DNA of 64,000 nt. Source: Diospyros lotus (taxonomy: Eukaryota; Streptophyta; Magnoliopsida; Ericales; Ebenaceae). This document shows positions 34,484 to 44,605 of this stretch, in pieces. Every line of letters starts with the position of its first letter. Within the stretch, counting starts at the first letter, position 1. The DNA lies in assembly GCF_014633365.1 (NCBI RefSeq), contig NC_068342.1, forward strand, positions 4,574,622-4,638,621, written 5' to 3'. The translations under genes were made by a program, and so were the position numbers. The notes beneath the pieces were generated by a model. That model saw nothing but the letters and a program-made list of their open reading frames with translations, searched no databases and was not told the DNA's origin.

Positions 34484-35611
34484 CTATTCAATCTCTTTTT
34501 CCCTCTTTCTCCTTCTAGGCTTCTTCTTCTTTGTTCTTCGGATTCCAAGAATCGTCACCGACATAACTTGAACCAGCACTTCAATAGGGGCCACCAGATT
34601 GATCTCAATGGCTTCAGATTCAAATCTGAGTGCTTGAATAGTAGACCGAAACTTAGAGTCCTCAACATTGTTGTCTATGTTTCTTATGAATAGAGTTCGA
34701 GATGGTTGTTCCCCATGAGGATGTTCTCCATGAATCAAACTAATAGATCCTCCAAAATGACAATAAGGGAAGCTGTCCTTTCCCAAGTCCAATTCTCCAA
34801 CACTCAGTTTCTCTAGGGCCGATGAAGCAACTAAATTTCTGTCTTTTGTTCCTATTCTTCCATCCATTTTTACACCAAGCTTCTGACAAGATAAGGAAGG
34901 AGGTCCAAGAGAGTCATGATAACCAGGCTTTGATGCCTCAATGCTGCAATTCCTATCATTGTATTGAGGTTCCCCAACAATTAAACCATCTGCCCCTGCC
35001 ACATCTTCATCTCGTTCATCAGAATTTTTCTGAAGCTCACTCTCAACATTTTTTTCCTCCACATCAACAACATCTTCTTCCTTTAGCTTACTGGGATTCA
35101 CTCCTGCTGAATGGTTGTCGGAATCCATCCTCTTCTGGTTAGAACTTTCAGAATGATCATCTGCCACATTCCTTCTCGATTTGTCGAAGAATTCTGCTGG
35201 AAACTTGTAGTTGTACTCCTTCTTCGGCTGCTCTATGTTAAGGAAATCCTCTTTGTTAAAACTCCCATAATAATCCTCAAAGTATTCGGCGGGAAAACTA
35301 TAATGATACTCCTTAGATAGTATCATTGCAAACTCTTGCAACTTTTCACGTATCATTTGGCCGAATTCTTTGCTCGATTCATGTACCACACTTCTTGTTC
35401 CTTTGTCCAATTGGCTGATCCCCATCTCCAACTTCTTTTCCCATGCATAAGGCTTCTGGCCGAACTTCCCCTGATGTCTATCTCCAGCTGAACATGCAAC
35501 ATCCTTCTGCTGCAAGTTAGGCTCCCATGGTCTCATGCAGGCTTTGCTCGTCATGGTAGAAATTTCACGAATTAGACAAGCCACAAGCCAAGAAATCGAA
35601 GTGTTATCCAT
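34484..35611 (-). CDS. 375-aa ORF: element protein plus Mei2-like fragment
   Basis: The ATG is at 35611 (MDNTSISWLVACLIREI). An in-frame GTG five codons upstream is less likely as a start. Residues ~70-150 resemble the gag N-terminal part of element G (LSKEYHYSFPAEYF against RFHVSIPAKLF), and are followed by an acidic, charged stretch. Residues ~290-340 read FGGSISLIHGEHPHGEQPSR, then TLFIRNIDNNVEDSKFRSTI. This closely resembles the start of the first RNA-recognition motif of plant Mei2-like (AML/OML) RNA-binding proteins, which I recall as GEHPxGExPSRTLFVRNINSNVEDS. After that the match ends and a Lys/Arg-rich tail follows. The ORF is open throughout. The match is from memory and needs a database check. 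Confidence 0.65.
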   Translation of the reverse strand: MDNTSISWLVACLIREISTMTSKACMRPWEPNLQQKDVACSAGDRHQGKFGQKPYAWEKKLEMGISQLDKGTRSVVHESSKEFGQMIREKLQEFAMILSKEYHYSFPAEYFEDYYGSFNKEDFLNIEQPKKEYNYKFPAEFFDKSRRNVADDHSESSNQKRMDSDNHSAGVNPSKLKEEDVVDVEEKNVESELQKNSDERDEDVAGADGLIVGEPQYNDRNCSIEASKPGYHDSLGPPSLSCQKLGVKMDGRIGTKDRNLVASSALEKLSVGELDLGKDSFPYCHFGGSISLIHGEHPHGEQPSRTLFIRNIDNNVEDSKFRSTIQALRFESEAIEINLVAPIEVLVQVMSVTILGIRRTKKKKPRRRKREKEIE

Positions 35612-36996
35612 CCTAAATCCCCACACTTCCCTTTTGTAACTGCCTCAACCAATCACCTCTAAAATTGATCCAATAAGTGTCAAATTGCAGCCACTGTTAT
35701 GCTTCAAGGTAAGTCTATTGTAGCAGCGGAAGAAATCGTACAGCGATTTGATCGGCCTTCTACAGTTCCCTAGATCTCCATCCGAAGTGTGAATCAACGC
35801 TACAGTGGTCACCTTCACAACCGAGATCGCCGAAGTCGCGGAACTGATCTAGATCGCCTGTTGATCCTGGTTTCCATAATCGCCTTCAAATTTCGAGAGT
35901 CAAGCTCCTTGCATCAGAATCAACTGGCCAAGCCGTCTTCCAATTCCAAGCCTCAAACATCAGCCGACCTCTCCTCCTTGTGCGCCAGGATCAATTCTGA
36001 GATTCCACTGGGGATCTCCTAGTTGCTTCTTTGTCTTGAACGCCCAATTCACCGAAATAACTATAATTGCATCAGAAGAAGAAATTGAAGGCTAAGGTTC
36101 TGCTCCAAGAGTCGCCCCTGCCTTGTCTTCTCGTCTACGAACTCTGATTATTGCCTCATCTCCTTTCGCTGGAAATCGTTGCTCCAAGAATCGAACAACC
36201 TTCCAGATGATGGAATTCTACCAGATCGCCAAAGTTTCCCCACTGAAATCGTCTAGGCTGCTCGCCTTCCTTGAGCGACTGTGATGCAACCAACGAAATT
36301 CTGCAGAATTAAGAATTCGATGGTTACAGTAGCTTACGACTTGGCTTCCAAATCCGCTTAAGTTGCTTCGCCCATTCGCTTTGAACAAACTTACTGCGAT
36401 TCACGACTGAGCGTCTACCTTCTGCTCGTTCTAAGGAAAGTCGAACAACTCTTCCAAATCACAAGCCGTGATCGCTTGTACCTCAACTTCCCAACCGCTC
36501 CCCCTGCAACTCGATCGATTCCGTGACGCCCGCTAGTTGAACTGGATGTGAACGACAGGGCCTGCACCTTCTTCGATCGGTTCCGTTATCGTCCGTCGAA
36601 GTCCAAGTTCAATTCCAATTAACTGGATCAGTGACGGAAATTATCTCCACGTTCGATCGAAGTTAATCTAGCTCGCCGAAATTCGCTCAAGGTTCTACTT
36701 CGACAGCACCTTCCCAGTTTGCACCAACCATTACCAGAATTCTAACACTGAACTCACTGCTATAAACAGCCTACCACAGTCGCGATCAACCAGCTTTAGG
36801 ACTTCTGATTCCGTTGGATTCACCAGACCACTTGGATCGTCTCAAGCCCCGCTGCCTCAATCACCAACAATCGCTCACCTCACAGTAGTCGCTTTGAAGC
36901 CTCCTCAATTTGGAACTTAATCACTAAAATTTATTTCACTGGTCTCGTCAACTGAAATCAAACCTACAGTCAGGGATTGACTGCTCTGATACCAAT
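35612..36996 (-). other. Leader of the non-autonomous element
   Basis: About 1.4 kb between the 5' LTR/primer-binding site and the ORF. It is rich in short, partly repeated GATCG/CGATC and TTCGATC-type words and has higher GC than the surroundings. No coding function is recognisable. The 5' leader of element G has a similar wording (AGCAATTGATC-like words). Confidence 0.55.
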
Positions 36997-37258
36997 TGTC
37001 ACAACCCTACGGTTAGTTAGGGTTGTGATAAGAATTGGGAGAAGAAATCAGAATTATAGGAGGGGGAAAATCAGTCGAAGGAGAGAGAGAGATTAAGAGA
37101 AAGGGGGAGAACTTGAGGGAGATTGGAGAGAGTCTTAAGAGAGAAAATCAGATTTCATTTATTCAATTCAAGCATATCCAATAAACTCCTAACAGCAGCC
37201 TCATATAGGCGTCATTGACTTCTAACAGCCTAACCACTTGCTAACAATATATCCTAAC
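36997..37258 (-). repeat. Non-autonomous element 5' LTR, truncated
   Basis: 262 bp matching the left LTR from TGTCACAACCCTA to AATATATCCTAAC. The last ~85 bp (the LTR start in sense direction, including part of U3) are gone, replaced directly by copia C gag. Confidence 0.85.
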
Positions 37259-37673
37259 GATCAAAGTCTAGGTAGATGATTCACAATGAATCACTTGCGC
37301 TACCACCTCCTTGTCAATTGTAGAAAATAGCCAACCAGGCAGCTTGATCTGACCTCATCTAGTTTAAGTAGTCCAGATCCACCATCGGAGATAAGAGATC
37401 GAAGGCTTTGATCGTTGCTAAGAGATCAAAGGCGGTGATTTATTGAGGAACGATAAGAGATCGAAGGCTTTGATCGTTGCTAAGATCTAAACCTTCTAGA
37501 AAATGTAATTGTTCGATTCCAATTTGATAGGTATAAAACTGAAAGCTTTCGCCACTGCCACAAAATCAGACTGAGGCAAATGACAACATGGAAGAGGAAT
37601 GAGGTGGAAGAGAGGAAGAGGAACTATGATCAGGATGAGACGTCGTGGACACAAGTCAAAAGCTCTGATACCA
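37259..37673 (-). pseudogene. Copia C gag N-terminal remnant
   Basis: Sequence between the primer-binding site and the nested element. It aligns with the copia D gag start at 51350-51770: shared words include GATTCACAATGAATCAC (here) against GATTCGCAATGAATCAC. A partial local duplication (GAGATCGAAGGCTTTGATCG at about 37397 and 37449) is present. Frames are broken. Confidence 0.7.
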
Positions 37674-37937
37674 TGTAACAAATAGCTAGGGAAACAAAGA
37701 AACCTAGGGCACAAAGATAACAAGAGAGAGAAGAAAAGAATGCTCTCGTGAATTTTATTGAAAGAAAGATTAACGAACCGAAAGATACAATAGAAGAGGC
37801 ACTGCTGAGATTATATACTCAGCGAGCCTAAGTTCAAAATGACACACCGCCAAACTTAATTACAGCAAACAAACAACAACATACATATAACATTACAGCA
37901 ACATAATCGAGAAATAAAAGTAAAACGTTCTTCCACA
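37674..37937 (-). repeat. Copia C 5' LTR
   Basis: 264 bp, plus-strand TGTAACAAATAGC to TTCTTCCACA. It differs from the 3' LTR by a few substitutions and an insertion (AACAAACAACAAC) near 37866. Confidence 0.9.
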
Positions 37938-39128
37938 TGAACATCCTATATGACACTATAACCCCTTCCCCCGAAAAACAAAAATTTAAAAAAAAAAAAA
38001 AAAACCTATTAAATCTAATATAAACATAACTCATTCACCTCAGTATATGGAAACCCATTATAACAGCCAACAACAACAATCACAAGCCTTAATTCCAATA
38101 GGCGGGGTTAACTATATGAATTCTAGCTCTCCAACCATCTCTATCCATGTCCCTATCTCTTCTTTAAGGCCATTATGACAGCCATATTAGAAAATAGTAA
38201 TGACATACACGACAGAAAAAAATATATAAGAAAATTAAACTTCAATGGTAAATTCCATCAGCCACTTACCCTAACTTGGTTAGGATAAGGTGCAGTTCAT
38301 GACTGTTAATTTCATCAACAAATTGTTTTAAGTAAAATCTCACCAAATAACTTTACCAGCCATGGTATTTGACTGCTCCTCTTAAAAGAATTCCAAATTC
38401 ACATTAGCATATCACCTTCATCCCTTTTGCTTTAAAAGTTTTTTCACTGGCAAAACACTAAGACAGTTGTCATTCCACCTGCTACTAAGTTTCCTACTGA
38501 ACATCCTTCTATCATGGTACGACAATACCTCATATTTTCAATACTGAATTATCTTAATTCTCTCATCCTAGAATGAGAGAATTTCACTCTAACTTCTACA
38601 ATTTCTTGCAGGGAATGCTTCAACAAGGAATTAAGAGAATTTTGAGATCAGCCACTCTTACAGTCTTACTATCATAGAAAGCACCTGCTCAGCCAAAGAT
38701 GCATGGGCACCTTGCAACTGCATGCTTAACTGAATATTGGGCATCTGCAGAATAGCACAATTCTAGATGCATACTAGACATAAGAAATGTCCGATTGAGT
38801 ACCCATAACCCCAAGAGGATTATTTCCCCAAGCTCACTAGTCAATTCAGAAATTATATACAAAAAATTGCATTATCCTCCCAATGTTATTAAATTTTAAG
38901 GAAGCATACATGACTCTGCATTCTATAAGCAAACCAACATAATAACTAAAGATTCTTTTTACAAAAGGGAAATAGTAAAGTATGAAACCAAGAAATATCA
39001 AAAATCAGAGTCAAAACAATTGGCAGGTTAGCCATCAGTGCAATATACAATGACCCAAAAACAGAAAATAGACAAACATTTATAACACAACAGAATGAAC
39101 CATTAAAGCAGATTTAAAAGAGGAAAAC
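37938..39128. other. Intron sequence left of the 98-bp exon
   Basis: Apart from a LINE 3'-end fragment at 38068-38175, I recognise no gene or repeat here. Confidence 0.6.
38068..38175 (-). mobile_element. RTE LINE 3'-end fragment
   Basis: On the minus strand it reads GGGACATGGATAGAGATGG, CTAGAATTCATATAG, CCCCGCCTATTGGAATTAAGG, ending in a GTT repeat. This is the same arrangement as the 3' end of the LINE at 2270-2407. Only about 110 bp remain, typical of a 5'-truncated insertion. Confidence 0.7.
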
Positions 39129-39226
39129 CTTATATTTATTCCAAGGGTGAAAAATGATGAGCCATAAGCACGAACACGTAGTACTTCCTGCCCTTCACAT
39201 GCTCTGGTGCCAACTTTCTTATCCTT
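39129..39226 (-). CDS. MED14: MED14 exon (second in window), 98 bp
   Basis: Encodes about residues 361-393: KDKKVGTRACEGQEVLRVRA then YGSSFFTLGINI, plus AG of a split arginine codon. The acceptor is GTCGTCAG ending at 39227 and the donor is GTTTTC at 39128. Phase agrees on both sides (in frame after the 52555 exon; completed by G at 14372). EVLRVRAYGSSFFTLGINIR is a hallmark of plant MED14. The exon is too short to appear as an obvious ORF and sits alone between introns of 13.3 and 24.8 kb. Confidence 0.95.
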
Positions 39227-41143
39227 CTGACGACAGAAATTCATCAAAAAAAAATAACTATGAAGCCCAAAACTGTGAAGATATTTAATTCAGGTTGGTA
39301 ACCTGAAAACTGTGAAGCTCAAAAGGAAAGACATCTTATAAAATTAAACTATGTAAATCAAATGGAAGTAAAGCCCAACAAGGTTGTAATAGACTTCTCC
39401 AACTGATCATTTTTTCAGCAGTTTAAAGTTTTGTTGGTCAAAATTAAAATGAGATAAGACCATGCAAAATTACATCAGATCTTATCATCAATCTTAAAAT
39501 TCAAACAGCAGGACCATAGAAACAAAGTGAAGAGGTAGGTACGAGTCATTATTCCACATCTGGAGATGATTTACCAGCTTTTTTTAATTACTTTGGAAGT
39601 TTGTAACACAACATAATCAGGAAAAAAATAGACTTCCAATCAATCAGGCATGCAGGTGTACTTTCTAGAGACCAATTGCAGTTAAAAGTATCTGGTAAAT
39701 GAACGCAGCAATTAGAATATGAGAGCAAATCCAAGATTACTTCCAGTTACTTATTCCTGCTCGCGGAACTCATTCACTTATGTGACTAGTTTTTTAGCAG
39801 AAGTTGAAACGAATAAAGTGAACAAAAAAAAAAAAACAGAAGCAATATAATGATACATGCCAAAACTACAACCAAAGAAAGAGCATTTGAATCAACGGTA
39901 GAATAAAAATTAGTGTCATGCTAAACTTCCAAACAAAGAAAGAGGAAGCATCCAAACTTATTACAAGATAATTACTCCAATTTTGGGCGGCATGCTCTAA
40001 ATCAAATTAAGTCTTGACTTTTATAACACACCCCATGATCTACATAATCTGGAGCAATTTCAAGTTCATCTATAGAAGCAAAGACAATTAACTCAGCACC
40101 AATAGTCCCGTGGCTTCCAATATTTGGAATTTACTTAGAGAAATTCCATATTTATTCTTCCTAAACAAGTTTGCAAAGCAAGTAAAAAATGAAGTCAAAA
40201 CCAAGATGATTTTAGAATTCAAGTTTAGTAATGTCATTCTGAATCGGAATTTAAATGCAGTGAAGCTTTGAGATGACAACCAACACCAGGAAGTTTACTA
40301 ATGTAGTTCTGAATCAGAGGCTAACAGCAAGTTTGCTCAATGGTTTTCGAAACTAGTTTTTGGAATTATCCTTAATAGTGATGAGATCCAACTATTTTAG
40401 AATTTTATAGTTCTAATTATTGTAGAAATTTTTATCTAATTAGTAAGACTTAAGAGGATTAAGAATGTCTGATTTTTTCCTGCAGTTTTTTAGAGTTAAC
40501 AAAGTAAATAAATATCTCACAAGTGTAGGATTATTCAAATTTGGATTATTAATTATTGTTGACAGAATATTGGGGCATTGATCTCATTCTCTATCTTCTT
40601 TCCAGTTTTTTTTTTCTCCCTTCCCCTTTCTAGCACATCATCTTTGCCTTATTCTCCCTCCTACAGTTTCTTAAATTCTTCTCCTCTCTCATTTTTTCTT
40701 CCCTTCTTTTACCTTCTCTTCTCTTCCTCTCTTTGGTTCTTCATCATTACCAGTTCTAGGGAACAAGAAGAAATTGTTTTTGTGGGTTCCTATTGAATTG
40801 TTAACCATCATCTAATCTAAAAGCTTAAGTTGTTAAATAGATAGTAAACTTTATCTTTTATATTGTTATTTTGTCACGACCCCAAGGGTAATTAGGCATA
40901 GGATATTACATGTATTAGTTAGTGGTTGTACCTTATTGCTTGCTGGTTTGTACCTTTGCCTATAAATAGGCTGTAACCTAGAGAATTAGGATATTGTGGA
41001 ATGATAAACTGAATTTCTTTCTCAAGTTATCTCTCTAATTTCCCTCCCAATCCTCTGCTCTCCCTCTGTTCTTGCTATCTCCCTCCATTTCTGTCTAATT
41101 CTTCCCCATACTCTTCTCAATTTCCAATCCAAGCCCTAGGAAA

Positions 41144-41433
41144 TGTAATTGACAAGCTAGGGCAGAGGCTAGGGCACAAACGAAGAGGAAGAAAAGCTCT
41201 GAATATTACTCAAAAATGTAAGAATGATCCAAGACTACATAAAATAAGGCTATGCTGATTATATATAATCAGCAAGAGCCTAAACCAACCACCGACATAA
41301 CAAAGGAGCTAAGTGCAAGTCTAAAGCTGTCTACTACACCATACAGCAACAAATATAACATATTAAAGAACAACACATCAAATACAATATTAGCAGCTAG
41401 AAACAACAGCTTCATGTAATATTTTCTTTCACA
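41144..41433 (-). repeat. Copia D 3' LTR
   Basis: 290 bp, plus-strand TGTAATTGACAAGC to TTTTCTTTCACA. Compared with the right LTR it has small insertions (for example GGGCAGAGGCTA near 41160 and an extra TATA near 41264). Confidence 0.9.
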
Positions 41434-41600
41434 TTCCCCCGCAATTGAGACTCCCTTCTGACCAGCAGCTTTTCTATAAACGCTTGAGAAGCTGAGGCTG
41501 CTTGAATAGGTGATTCCTTTAGATTGATTCTGTCACACAAATACTGAAACCTACTCCTTGGCAATCCCTTAGTGAAGATGTCAGCTAACTAATGTAAAGT

Positions 41601-41674
41601 AGGCACATACCGAATTTCAACCTCACCATTTTCAACCAGGCACATACCGAATTTCAACCTCACCATTTTCAACC
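41601..41674. repeat. 37-bp tandem duplication in copia D RNase H
   Basis: Two identical head-to-tail 37-base units, each starting AGGCACATACCGAATTTC (41601-41637 and 41638-41674). The duplication adds a frameshift (37 is not a multiple of 3) at the VRYVP-type end of the RNase H. Confidence 0.9.
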
Positions 41675-42585
41675 TTTTCTCGCACAAAGTGTACATCAAT
41701 CTCAATATATTTAGTGCGAGAATGAAACACCAGATTTTCAGCAATACTTTTAGCAGCAATATTATCACTCCACACTATTGGTGTTTGACCACACTGATAC
41801 CCCAACTCTGAAAAAAGAGACTTTAGCCATAATATTTTAGTCACCCCTTGAGCAGTAGTCCTATATTTAGCCTCTCCAACTGAGACCAGGCAACCACTAT
41901 TTGCTTCCTTGAGCTCCAAACTATCAAATTGTGCCCAATAAACAAACAAACACTAGTAGACCGCCTGCTAACCTTACAGACACAGCATAATTCATAGGAG
42001 TATCACATGATTTACAGTCTTGCATACCTGCATTCTTCAACAAATCCAAAGCATATTTAGACTGTGTAAGATAAATCCCAGTGTGATTTCTGTGAACTTC
42101 AAAACCTAAGAAGTAACGAACAGATCCTAGAGTTTTTAGAGCAAAATTTGTGTCCAAATCATGAATAAAAGCTCCAAGGGCTATAGAATCAAAATCAGTG
42201 ACCAATATATCATCAACAAACACCAATACAAATAGCACAAACTGAGAAGTGCATTTAATGAACAGCAAGGCATCAGACACAGCCCTTACAAATCCCCATG
42301 ACTGCAAAGCAACTCTCAACTTAGTGTACCAGGCTTGAAACGCCTGTTTAAGTACCGAACATCAATAAACCCCTCGGGCTGAGACATATAAACTTCCTCA
42401 GTCAAATCTCCATTCAAAAAGGCATTATTAACATCTATTTGTATGTCCCAACCAAAAGTAACCGCTAAGGTGTATAAAACTCGGATAGTTGGAGCCTTAA
42501 CAACCGGATTGAAAGTCTTAGCATAATCAAATCCCGATGTTTGAAGAAAACCCTTGGCTACCAACCTGGCCTTGTGCTTAAGCAC
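41632..42585 (-). pseudogene. Copia D reverse transcriptase-RNase H remnant
   Basis: Sense order from 42585: [45 protein letters not shown]-like [20 protein letters not shown]. The RT core is at 42319-41924 with FVLVFVDDILVTDF (FVDD in place of YVDD) and VRYFLGFEVHRNHTGIYLTQ. RNase H is at 41949-41632 (KYRTTAQGVTKILWLKSLFS, SRTKYIEIDVHFVREKVENG). Frame changes at about 42316 and 41940 and a deletion upstream of 42585 make it non-functional. Confidence 0.87.
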
Positions 42586-42760
42586 TGTTCCATCAGGATT
42601 ATACTTAATCCTATGCAGCCAATGAGGTTCATATCCTCAGAAAATGAAACTAAATCTCAAGTGTGATTATGTTGCAAAGCTGTGAACTCCTTCTCCATAG
42701 CCTTAACTCATTGTGAGTCTAAAAAGGCCTCATGATCAGAACTAGGCACTAGAGAACTCG

Positions 42761-43398
42761 TTAGAGCATGTTAGCATGAGATAACAAAGTAAGCCTCATT
42801 TCTGCTATGTGTGTACGTTTCCTCTCGACAACACCATTTTGTTGGTGGGTATAAGGACAAGTAAAACGTTGTTGTATTCCACAGCTATGACGATAGGGTA
42901 AAAACACCTTAAACTCTCCCCCATTGTCTGTTTGTAAAGCCTTTAGTTTGGTTTGGAAATGAACTTTAGCAAGTTTATGAAAGGTTATAAATGTGGACAG
43001 GGCATCTGATTTAAGTTTCAAGGGGTATAGCCATGTATATCTTGTATAGACATCCACAAAGATAATATAATACTGATATCCTTCAATAGACAAAGTAGGA
43101 GAAGGACCCCATCAATTCAAGAGGTTTCTTTGTTGTAATTGGACAATTAGCAAAAAGGAATTGACTAAGTTTTCCAATCTTACACGAATCACAAAAACAA
43201 AACACTTGAGTGAGAACAAGGAAGATGAATTTTATTAAGAATCAAATGCAGTACATCAGAAGATGGATGCCCTAGTTTGGCATGCCATTGATGATGCATC
43301 CTTTCATTTTGTGCTACATGAACACTAGGTGACAGTCCATAACAAAATGGAAGTTGTCCCTTACATTTATTTGTAGGAAAAACATTACATTTTAACAA
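42761..43398 (-). pseudogene. Copia D pre-integrase and integrase remnant
   Basis: GAG-pre-integrase at 43398-43189 (FCYGLSPSVHVAQNE, HHQWHAKLGHPSSDVLHLIL). Integrase core at 43093-42761 (GYQYYIIFVDVYTRYTWLYP, LKALQTDNGGEFKVFLPYRH, THQQNGVVERKRTHIAEMRL), which retains the second catalytic aspartate (TDNGG) and the glutamate region. The first core strand is damaged near 43100, and the C-terminal part is deleted before the RT. Confidence 0.87.
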
Positions 43399-44183
43399 AG
43401 ATGTTGTTGCGTTTGCCTCGAGATAGATGATAGGAGATCAATGCAAGTTTTGAAGATTTATCGGCTGGATTTATTTTAAGTAGTTAGAGTTTTATTTCTC
43501 AAAGTGTAATTATTGTATCTTTGGGGGGTCTAACTGTAATATCCCATATTTGATTAGTTATATGGGAGTTCCGCCTCTTCTATAAGTAAGAGGGCAAAGC
43601 AACAATCTAGAGAGATCCAACATCCTTTCAAGCTCTCGTTTGCTATTGTGAGTACATGTTCTAGATAAAGTGAGGCTTGTGTATGAGTTCTTGAGGTTTC
43701 TTAGAATGAACGAGGGATTGTACTTGAGCAATAGGATTGTATGAGAGCTTGGGTTTTGTATCGATCAATTTCTACTGAATAAAGGCTACTCGATGGAGAG
43801 TGTTGGACTACTGGATGTAAAGCCGATTCAATTGACTTGAACCAGGATATTAGGTTGCGTCTCATATGGTTTGATGTTTCTTTCTTATTCTGTTTATGCT
43901 TCTTTTTTGTTCTTTATTATCTGGTGCGTTGTGGTTTGTTGGCCAATGAGTTGAGAGTGTGTTGAGTGGTGTTAGATTGGTTTCTTGGGTGTGTTTAAAG
44001 GCTGTCAGTCATTGTTGTTAAAATCCCGATTTTACGCGTACGATTTTACGATTCGAAGACCCCCAAACGATTCAAATCCCATGTAAAATCCAATTTGGGA
44101 TAAAATCTTATAAAATCTCGATTTTACATGTACGATTTTACGTTTCAGAGATCCCCAAACGATTTTACGATTCAAAGACCTCT

Positions 44184-44573
44184 TGATGCGGTCACCAATC
44201 AAGACCTAGCCCAAAGCTGACTCTCGACCACGCCGGAACAATATTTTAATACTTCTTAAGTTTTTAGAATTCTACTTGATTTAGAATTCTACTTCATGTT
44301 GGATTAAGATTTATTTCTATTAGGATTCTAGTTGGATTTTGTTTTCCAAATATTAGATGGATTTGGATTAGCCAAATACTATAAATATGCCTAGGATCTA
44401 GAGTTTGTAATCAAGTTTTTCTTAATCAAATTTCAGCAACCTATTTAGGTTTTCTTAGCAAAACAGTCTTGTTTTTGCGTCTTCTTGAAAGCCAAGCTTC
44501 GGCCATTGAAGTTTGCTCTTTCAAGGGTTTATTTTGGTCTGTTTTCTTCACACTCGCGCTACACGCTGCGTCA
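44184..44573 (+). repeat. Gypsy E 5' LTR
   Basis: 390 bp, TGATGCGGTCACC to CACGCTGCGTCA. TATA-like ACTATAAATATGCC at about 44379-44392. It contains an extra 16-bp GATTTAGAATTCTACT unit (about 44278-44293) absent from the 3' LTR. Confidence 0.95.
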
Positions 44574-44605
44574 GGTGGTATCAGAGCGGTTAATCAACCA
44601 ATCAG

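Larger units (their letters stand above)
34048..37258 (-). mobile_element. Non-autonomous LTR element with captured gene fragment, nested in copia C
   Basis: 3.2 kb on the MED14 strand. The 3' LTR is 34048-34395 and a truncated 5' LTR is 36997-37258. The primer-binding site TGGTATCAGAGC lies two bases inside the 5' LTR (ATTGGTATC), and a GCAGGGGGAAT purine tract abuts the 3' LTR. Inside are a ~1.4-kb leader and one 375-codon ORF. There is no RT, integrase or protease. The right LTR is cut at about 37258, and the adjoining copia gag has lost sequence too, so no TSD exists. Confidence 0.85.
29356..37937 (-). mobile_element. Copia element C with two nested insertions
   Basis: A Ty1/copia element on the MED14 strand. 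LTRs are at 29356-29609 and 37674-37937, with TSDs AGAAC (29351-29355) and TGAAC (37938-37942), 4 of 5 matching. The primer-binding site TGGTATCAGAGCT abuts the right LTR. Nested inside are an S solo LTR (32444-33023) and the non-autonomous element at 34048-37258. About 4.8 kb remains after their removal. Its coding is related to copia D but the LTRs differ. Frames are broken. Confidence 0.9.
14373..39128 (-). other. MED14 intron of 24.8 kb
   Basis: The largest intron in view, between AATATAAG|GT at 39129/39128 and ACTTGCAG ending at 14373. It contains copia B, a free S-family solo LTR, element G, copia C and their nested elements. Stretches outside them (14373-14726, 25485-26043, 28781-29355, 37938-39128) hold no recognisable gene apart from a LINE 3'-end fragment. 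Confidence 0.85.

Noticed and set aside
34822..35142. Plus-strand ORF of 106 codons over the gene-capture element
   Set aside because: Antisense shadow of the 375-codon ORF with no recognisable domain.
40578..40796. Plus-strand ORF of 72 codons
   Set aside because: Translation of a pyrimidine-rich tract; no conserved motif.
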